The notes under the pieces: generated by a model | Told to the model about the DNA's origin: nothing | The model's database searches: none | Seen by the model: only the letters and a program-made list of their open reading frames with translations | Part shown: positions 58,770 to 63,379 of the stretch, in pieces | Layout of the letters: each line of letters begins with the position of its first letter | Numbering within the stretch: the first letter of the stretch is position 1 | From: SKLM01 sp964390305 | GTDB lineage: Bacteria > Chloroflexota > Anaerolineae > B4-G1 | Reading direction: 5' to 3' | Assembly (NCBI GenBank): GCA_964390305.1 | Contig: CAYMHT010000004.1 | Location: forward strand, 1-63,379 | DNA: 63,379 nt | Made by a program: the position numbers and the translations under genes

Positions 58770-60908
58770 CTACCGCCGGCTTCGCCCACCGCCAGGCCTG
58801 TCAGCAGCCCGGGCCTCCTCAGGGGTCCATCCTTTGAGCACAGCCTGTCGCGACAGACGAATCTTCCCGTCACGGTCGATGTTTGTCACCATGACCATGA
58901 TCTCGTCGCCGACCTGAACCACATCCTTGACACTGTCGACGTACTCGTCGGAGAGCTGGGAGATGTGGACCATCCCGTCGGTGTTGGGCAGAATCTCGAC
59001 GAAGGCGCCGAAATCTGCCGTGCGTACCACACGCCCAGTATAGATCTGACCAACCTCCGGCTCCTCGGTAAGAGCCTCGATCATGGCCTGTGCCTTCTCG
59101 GCGCACGGCCCACTGGTGGCGGCGATGTAGATGGTGCCGTCGTCCTGGATGTCCACGCTTACGTCGCACTCTTCCTCGATCGAGCGGACGGTTTCGCCAC
59201 CCGACCCGATAACAGCACCGAGCTTGTCGGGATCTACCTGAATAATGGTCATCCGCGGCGCGTAGGGCGAGAGATCTTCGCGCGGCTCGGGAATGGCCTC
59301 AGTCATCACGTCCAGAATCTGGAGCCGTGCGTCGCGCGCCTGTGCCAATGCCTCTTCCAGCAGCTCGTAGGAGATTCCCCCGATCTTGATGTCCATCTGC
59401 AGTGCTGTGACTCCCTCTCGAGTGCCGGCGACCTTGAAGTCCATATCGCCAATGTGGTCCTCCAGACCTTGAATATCTGTCAGGATCTGGTAGCGGTCGT
59501 CCTCCTTCATCAGGCCCATCGCGATCCCCCCGACCGGCGCCTTGATTGGCACACCAGCGTCCATGAGGGCCAGAGTGCTGCCGCAGACGCTTGCCATAGA
59601 GGTCGAACCGTTGGAGCTGAGGACATCGCTCACCACACGCAGCGTGTAGGCGAAGTCATCCTCATCTGGGAGCACCGGCCGCAGAGCGTACTCGCCCAGC
59701 GCGCCGTGTCCAATCTCACGTCGTTTGGGGCCGCGCAGCGGCCAGGTCTCGCCGGTCGAATAGGGCGGGAAGTTGTAGTGGTGCATGTACCGCTTCCTCT
59801 CGCGGGGCGAGAGGTCATCAATCATCTGTTCCTCGCGGGGCGTGCCCAGCGTGACGACAGACAGCACCTGAGTCTCACCCCGGGTGAACAGTCCGGATCC
59901 GTGAGCTCGAGGCAGCAACCCCACCTCGGCGGACAGAGGACGTATCTCATCTGGCCTACGCCTGTCGGCGCGGATGCCCTCGTTGATGGTCCGTTCGCGG
60001 ATGACGTCGCGCATCACGTTGTCGAGCGCCTCCTTAATGACGTTCTCCTCCCAGGCTTCCTCGAAGCGCGCCACCATCTCGTCTTGCAGCTCACGGACTC
60101 GGTTATCACGGTCCTTCTTGTTCTCGGCCTCGTAGACAGCCTCTTCGATCTGCGCGCCTGCCTCCTGGCGCACCCTGTCGACCAGTTCCTCAGGCACCAC
60201 GCCATAGAGCCTGTACTCTCGTTTTGGCTTGCCGACGCTCTCTCGCATCTGCTCCTGGACGCGGATCGTGTCCTGGATCGCCTCGTGCCCGGAGCGAAGC
60301 GCCTCTACGAGGACGTGCTCCTCGACCTCACTGGCGTTAGCCTCCACCATCAGTATGGCCTCGGCCGTGCCAGCCAACCTCAAGTCGAGTGCGCTTTCTT
60401 CCATCTCCAGGAGGGTCGGGTCTATGATCAACTCACTCCCGACGTATCCTACCCGCGTTGCCCCGATTGGACCGTCGAACGGAACGTCGGAGATGGTCAA
60501 CGCTGCCGACGCCCCAAGAATGGACAGGATGTCCGACGCGTGCTTCTCATCCTGCGAGAGCGGCGTGATGATCACCTGCACGTCGTTGCGCATCTTCTTG
60601 GGGAACAGGGGCCGGAGCGGACGATCGGTCAGTCGCGCGATCAGCGTAGCCGATTCGGGCGGTCGTCCCTCGCGGCGAAAGAATGAACCGGGGATACGGC
60701 CTGCCGCATAGAGCCGTTCCTCGAAGTCAACGGTGAGGGGAAAGAAACTGATTCCCTCACGGACGTCGTGTGACATTGTCGCCGTGACCAGCAACTTCGT
60801 GTCGCCGGACGTTATCGTAACAGCACCACCTGCTTGCTGGGCTACCTTGCCCGTCTCAAACGTCAGGACGTGCTCTCCCAACTCTGTGGTGAACGTTTTG
60901 CCATTCAC
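58770..60908 (-). CDS. pnp: Polyribonucleotide nucleotidyltransferase (PNPase)
   Basis: PNPase degrades mRNA 3'-5' with phosphate and can add tails. The 712-residue protein has two RNase PH domains. The second carries the catalytic site (ETQVLSVVTLGTPREEQ; ALMDAGVPIKAPVGGIAMGLM, with the conserved D in YQILTDIQGLEDHIGDMDFKVAGT). A KH domain (MTIIQVDPDKLGAVIGSGGETVRSIEE) and an S1 domain (GQIYTGRVVRTADFGAFVEILPNTDGMVHISQL) follow. ATG 60908 is preceded by TGGAGGTACATAAGTGA. A long hairpin lies in the leader toward rpsO. Confidence 0.97.
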   Translation of the reverse strand: MNGKTFTTELGEHVLTFETGKVAQQAGGAVTITSGDTKLLVTATMSHDVREGISFFPLTVDFEERLYAAGRIPGSFFRREGRPPESATLIARLTDRPLRPLFPKKMRNDVQVIITPLSQDEKHASDILSILGASAALTISDVPFDGPIGATRVGYVGSELIIDPTLLEMEESALDLRLAGTAEAILMVEANASEVEEHVLVEALRSGHEAIQDTIRVQEQMRESVGKPKREYRLYGVVPEELVDRVRQEAGAQIEEAVYEAENKKDRDNRVRELQDEMVARFEEAWEENVIKEALDNVMRDVIRERTINEGIRADRRRPDEIRPLSAEVGLLPRAHGSGLFTRGETQVLSVVTLGTPREEQMIDDLSPRERKRYMHHYNFPPYSTGETWPLRGPKRREIGHGALGEYALRPVLPDEDDFAYTLRVVSDVLSSNGSTSMASVCGSTLALMDAGVPIKAPVGGIAMGLMKEDDRYQILTDIQGLEDHIGDMDFKVAGTREGVTALQMDIKIGGISYELLEEALAQARDARLQILDVMTEAIPEPREDLSPYAPRMTIIQVDPDKLGAVIGSGGETVRSIEEECDVSVDIQDDGTIYIAATSGPCAEKAQAMIEALTEEPEVGQIYTGRVVRTADFGAFVEILPNTDGMVHISQLSDEYVDSVKDVVQVGDEIMVMVTNIDRDGKIRLSRQAVLKGWTPEEARAADRPGGGRSRR

Positions 60909-60926
60909 TTATGTACCTCCATGTCT

Positions 60927-61020
60927 AAGACCAGACGCAGAGGTTCAGGGACTGGGGGGTGCCTCGTAGCAACCACCTCGCTACGCTCCACCCCCCAATT
61001 CCTGGCCCCGCATCTGGTCT
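60927..61020 (-). promoter_or_regulatory. Long nested hairpin in the rpsO-pnp intergenic leader
   Basis: Three nested perfect arms are AGACCAGA (60928-60935)/TCTGGTCT (61013-61020), GGGGGGTG (60954-60961)/CACCCCCC (60989-60996), and CGTAGC (60965-60970)/GCTACG (60980-60985). The order rpsO-hairpin-pnp copies the E. coli arrangement. There RNase III cuts such a stem and PNPase autoregulates. I infer a similar role. Confidence 0.7.
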
Positions 61021-61107
61021 GGCTCACTTCCAGAAAATGCCAAACGAGTAGATGACTGAACACGCTCAGATCTACTCGTCTGATTCACCTTGCTTCTTCT
61101 TGTACGG

Positions 61108-61377
61108 CTATCTACGTAGCCCGAGGCGCTTGATGATCTCCTTGTAGCGTGCCGGGCTCTCGCGACTAAGGTAGGTTAGGTGACGGCGCCGCTGGCCCAC
61201 CATCTTGATCAGGCCCCGACGGGAATGCTCATCATGCTTGTGCTCTTTCAGGTGTTCCGTCAGTTGACTGATGCGGGTTGTGAGCAGGGCAATCTGTACC
61301 TCTGGTGAGCCCGTGTCGTTCGGCCCGCGTCCGTACTCCTCGATAATTGCTTCCTTTTCGCCTTTGCTCAGCGACAC
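61108..61377 (-). CDS. rpsO: 30S ribosomal protein S15
   Basis: S15 binds 16S rRNA early in 30S assembly. I place the start at GTG 61377, because AAGGAGG stands 5 bases upstream and this gives 89 residues, the family length. The protein starts MSLSKGEKEAIIEEYGRGPNDTGSPEVQIALL. It keeps LTEHLKEHKHDEHSRRGLIKMVGQRRRHLTYL, and the C-terminus is IIKRLGLR. An ATG at 61401 would add 8 residues but leave a 10-nt leader. It precedes pnp on the same strand. Confidence 0.96.
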   Translation of the reverse strand: MSLSKGEKEAIIEEYGRGPNDTGSPEVQIALLTTRISQLTEHLKEHKHDEHSRRGLIKMVGQRRRHLTYLSRESPARYKEIIKRLGLRR

Positions 61378-61417
61378 AACGTCCTCCTTGGCTATCTCCA
61401 TCAATCTGACAGCACAG

Positions 61418-61446
61418 ATTCTACCACGCTTGGGCGCTCCACGCAA
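61418..61446 (-). promoter_or_regulatory. Promoter of rpsO
   Basis: On the minus strand TTGCGT, 17 bases, then TAGAAT. The start is about 34 nt before the GTG. Confidence 0.7.
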
Positions 61447-61485
61447 GCTCAACACAGGAGAGACGCCGCCCCACGTGACGCCAGT

Positions 61486-61514
61486 TTGTAGACCTGACTG
61501 AATCACGGTAGAAT
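61486..61514 (+). promoter_or_regulatory. Promoter of murJ
   Basis: TTGTAG, 17 bases, then TAGAAT. The leader is about 73 nt. Confidence 0.6.
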
Positions 61515-61594
61515 CAAGTCCTTGTCCGGGTGGCCAACCGTTGCCTCCTCTCCACGATGGGGACCGCCATTGCCGACAGCAGGGGTACAAGAGC

Positions 61595-63163
61595 TTGACT
61601 GAAACAGAGGATACGCTGCTCCGAGATGGCGTCGAGGTCGCGCAGGCAGCGACGATCATCGCGGTGGGTAATGTTGGCAGCCGCGTGCTCGGTCTGGTTC
61701 GGGAGATTGTGAAGGCCGACCTCTTTGGCGCAGGGGGCAACGTGAGCGCCCTGGACACTGCCATGGCGCTCCCCAAGATCATCTACGCACTCGTCGTAGG
61801 CGGGATGATCAACTCCGCCCTCATTCCCGTCCTCTCTGACTACGCTGCTCCGGAGCGCCGCGCTGAGCTCTGGCACCTCCTTAGCCTTCTCCTCGGTGTT
61901 GTCACGGTAGTTGTATCGGCCTTCGTACTGCTTGGCGAGGTGTTCACCCCACAGTTGATCTGGCTGTCCGCCGGCGGGCTGCCCATTGCCGATCAGCAGC
62001 TGGCCACCAGGCTACTCCGCATCATGCTGCCTGGAGTCCTTTTCTTGAGCTTGGCCAGTGTTCTGTCCGGTGCCCTTTACGCGCTCAATCGGTTCACGTT
62101 CCCTGCCCTCACCGCCGCTGTCTTCAACGTCGCGATGGTCGTCGTCGCCCTGGCGCTCGGAAGAAACGGCTGGGGCGTGCGGAGCATGGCCCTGGGTCTC
62201 TTGGTTGGCTCATTCCTTCAGGTCGTCCTCCAGTTGCCTGGACTGCGCGACGCGCGTCTCCGCCTTAGCTTTAGTCTGGAACATCCCGCTCTCCGGCGCA
62301 TTGGGCGGCTCTACTTGCCGATCCTGGCTGGACTGGCAGTCGACAAGCTGGCCGAGCTGCTCAGCTACCGGCTGGCCTCTCACACGGGCCCTGCGTCGCC
62401 CGCCTGGATGACCTACTCGGCGACGATCATCCAGTTCCCGCTGGGCTTGGTCGGTACGGCTATCTCCATTGCCATCCTGCCCACGCTCTCCCGCCAGGCC
62501 AACAAGGGACAGCCTGACCGGTTTGCGGCGACGCTCGCCCAGGGCCTCCGCTTGGTCGTGGCGTTGATGGTGCCCGCGACGGTCGGGCTTTGGGTCCTGT
62601 CGACGCCAATCGTCAAGCTGGTCTTTGAGCACGGCGGCTTCACCTCCACCGATACCCTCGCGACGGTGGGAGCGCTGCGTCTTCACCTTCTCGGGCTTAC
62701 CTTCGCGGCGGTCGATCAGCCCCTCATTTTCTCTTTCTATGCTCGCAAAGACACCTGGACGCCAGCGGTCGTGGGCGTCGTGACGGTTCTGCTATATGTG
62801 GTCCTGGCGCTTGCGCCGAGCCTGTTTGCTCCCTTGACGCTCAATCGACTCATCTTGGCCAACTCTATCAAATGGGCCGCGCACGCCTTGCTGATGCTCT
62901 TTCTGCTGCAGCGGCGAGTGGGCGGGCTGGGTGGTCGGGGTGTCTGGAAGACGGTGTTCACCGCTGTTCCCCTCTCCGCGGTGATGGGCGTCGTCGTCCA
63001 CTTCATCGCCCTGGAAATGGCGCCCATCGTTCCGCCCGGTACGTGGGGGGAGCTTCTTCTCGTTGGCGCTTCTGGTCTGGCCGGCGTGGGGATCTATGGC
63101 CTGCTGGCCTTCCTCTTCGGCATGGACGAGATTCGGCTGTTGAGCCGGGCGGTCCTTGGTTGA
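61595..63163 (+). CDS. murJ: Lipid II flippase MurJ
   Basis: MurJ flips lipid II across the membrane for peptidoglycan synthesis. The 522-residue protein has about 14 TM helices. It starts with TIIAVGNVGSRVLGLVREIVKADLFG, including the conserved R in VLGLVRE. Next are GGMINSALIPVLSDY and a helix with GVLFLSLASVLSGALYALNRFTFPALTA. AISIAILPTLSRQANKGQ and LVFEHGGFTSTDTLATVGAL lie in the C-terminal lobe. It is an intact member of the MurJ/MviN family. TTG 61595 follows CAGGGGTACAAGAGC. Confidence 0.93.
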   Translation: MTETEDTLLRDGVEVAQAATIIAVGNVGSRVLGLVREIVKADLFGAGGNVSALDTAMALPKIIYALVVGGMINSALIPVLSDYAAPERRAELWHLLSLLLGVVTVVVSAFVLLGEVFTPQLIWLSAGGLPIADQQLATRLLRIMLPGVLFLSLASVLSGALYALNRFTFPALTAAVFNVAMVVVALALGRNGWGVRSMALGLLVGSFLQVVLQLPGLRDARLRLSFSLEHPALRRIGRLYLPILAGLAVDKLAELLSYRLASHTGPASPAWMTYSATIIQFPLGLVGTAISIAILPTLSRQANKGQPDRFAATLAQGLRLVVALMVPATVGLWVLSTPIVKLVFEHGGFTSTDTLATVGALRLHLLGLTFAAVDQPLIFSFYARKDTWTPAVVGVVTVLLYVVLALAPSLFAPLTLNRLILANSIKWAAHALLMLFLLQRRVGGLGGRGVWKTVFTAVPLSAVMGVVVHFIALEMAPIVPPGTWGELLLVGASGLAGVGIYGLLAFLFGMDEIRLLSRAVLG

Positions 63164-63379
63164 CAGACGAACCCCGACCCCGTGCAGTCCTTAATGTTCG
63201 TCCGTCACCCGGATATCAGGATTCCCTCCCGCCTAGGGACGTGCCTCTAGGCCGTGGACGAGGAGCTTGGGGGGGAGTCAGTGGGTGGCGCCTGTCTCGT
63301 TTCCAGACTTCTGAAACCGACCAGATCGCGATTTGACCTTCGACTCACAAAGTGCTAAAATCGGATACACGTCAAGCCG
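63164..63379 (+). promoter_or_regulatory. 3' end of window: promoter (63333-63361) for a gene outside
   Basis: TTGACC, 17 bases, then TAAAAT at 63333-63361 reads out of the window to the right. The rest of this stretch (63164-63332) has no supported gene. Confidence 0.6.

Noticed and set aside
61402..61782. Long N-terminal extension of S15
   Set aside because: It is not conserved in S15, and it crosses the rpsO promoter. The 89-residue form from the GTG fits.
1..63379. CRISPR arrays, insertion sequences or prophage
   Set aside because: I saw no spaced direct repeats, transposase, integrase or phage structural genes.

Overview
The window is a gene-dense, GC-rich bacterial chromosome segment of about 63 kb. 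It holds ordinary housekeeping genes mixed with lineage-specific families, and I see no phage, plasmid, insertion sequence or CRISPR array. Many starts are GTG or TTG, adjacent genes often overlap by 4 bp, and clear TTGnnn-N16/17-TAtaaT promoters recur. A DUF3160 lipoprotein, an AmaP-like anchor, YfhO/GT39 membrane glycosylation genes, peptidoglycan genes (MurJ, LysM-M23) and no lipopolysaccharide genes suggest a member of the Chloroflexota, perhaps Anaerolineae-like. That placement is an inference, because no rRNA is present.

Layout. 0-7 kb: tail of a 2-oxoacid dehydrogenase operon (E2, E3), an aldo/keto reductase, a peroxiredoxin broken by an in-frame TAG, and pyrimidine-nucleoside phosphorylase. 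7-12 kb (minus strand): an ATP-NAD kinase-like protein, YkvA-like and FmdB proteins, RlmN, and a MobA-like/NagD-like fusion. 12-17 kb: a three-gene translationally coupled cell-surface glycosylation operon. 17-24 kb: AmaP-like, ScpB, a receiver protein, an unrecognised two-gene unit with its own promoter and terminator, tRNA-Arg(TCT), and NnrDE. 24-27 kb (minus): YtxH-like, a membrane protein, MnmA and a cysteine desulfurase. 27-36 kb: DUF3160, CapA/FG-GAP, ADP-ribosylglycohydrolase, PHP, alpha/beta hydrolase and TPR proteins. 36-40 kb (minus): pyrF-pyrE-pyrD, DegV, and a DUF211-VIT pair. 41-48 kb: a receiver, adenosine-specific kinase, HD hydrolase, DUF192, LysM-M23, nitroreductase, cmk, DUF512 radical SAM and NIF3. 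48-52 kb: a glmS ribozyme followed by glmS and a divergent second glmS. 52.6-55.6 kb: GcvH-like protein, fused HdrC-HdrB and lipoate-protein ligase. 55.8-63 kb: a NarL-type two-component pair, LepB, pnp-rpsO (minus) and murJ.

The most notable observations are these. (1) A compact GcvH-like / HdrCB / LplA unit has its own promoter and no other glycine-cleavage genes nearby. It resembles the lipoate-binding-protein and sHdr theme of sulfur oxidation, but in reduced form. (2) A glmS ribozyme carries a large inserted helix and precedes the first of two tandem glmS genes. (3) A promoter-to-terminator bicistron (19.35-21.52 kb) encodes two proteins of unknown family. (4) A Bcp-type peroxiredoxin has an amber codon two residues before a Cys-to-Trp change at the resolving position. 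(5) The MobA-NagD fusion is unusual. (6) A roughly 1 kb apparently gene-free region has a strong minus-strand promoter.

Functional links: the cysteine desulfurase and MnmA cooperate in tRNA thiolation. LplA could lipoylate the GcvH-like protein and perhaps the E2. GlmS, MurJ, LysM-M23 and LepB serve the envelope. PyrF, PyrE and PyrD make UMP, and Cmk handles CMP.
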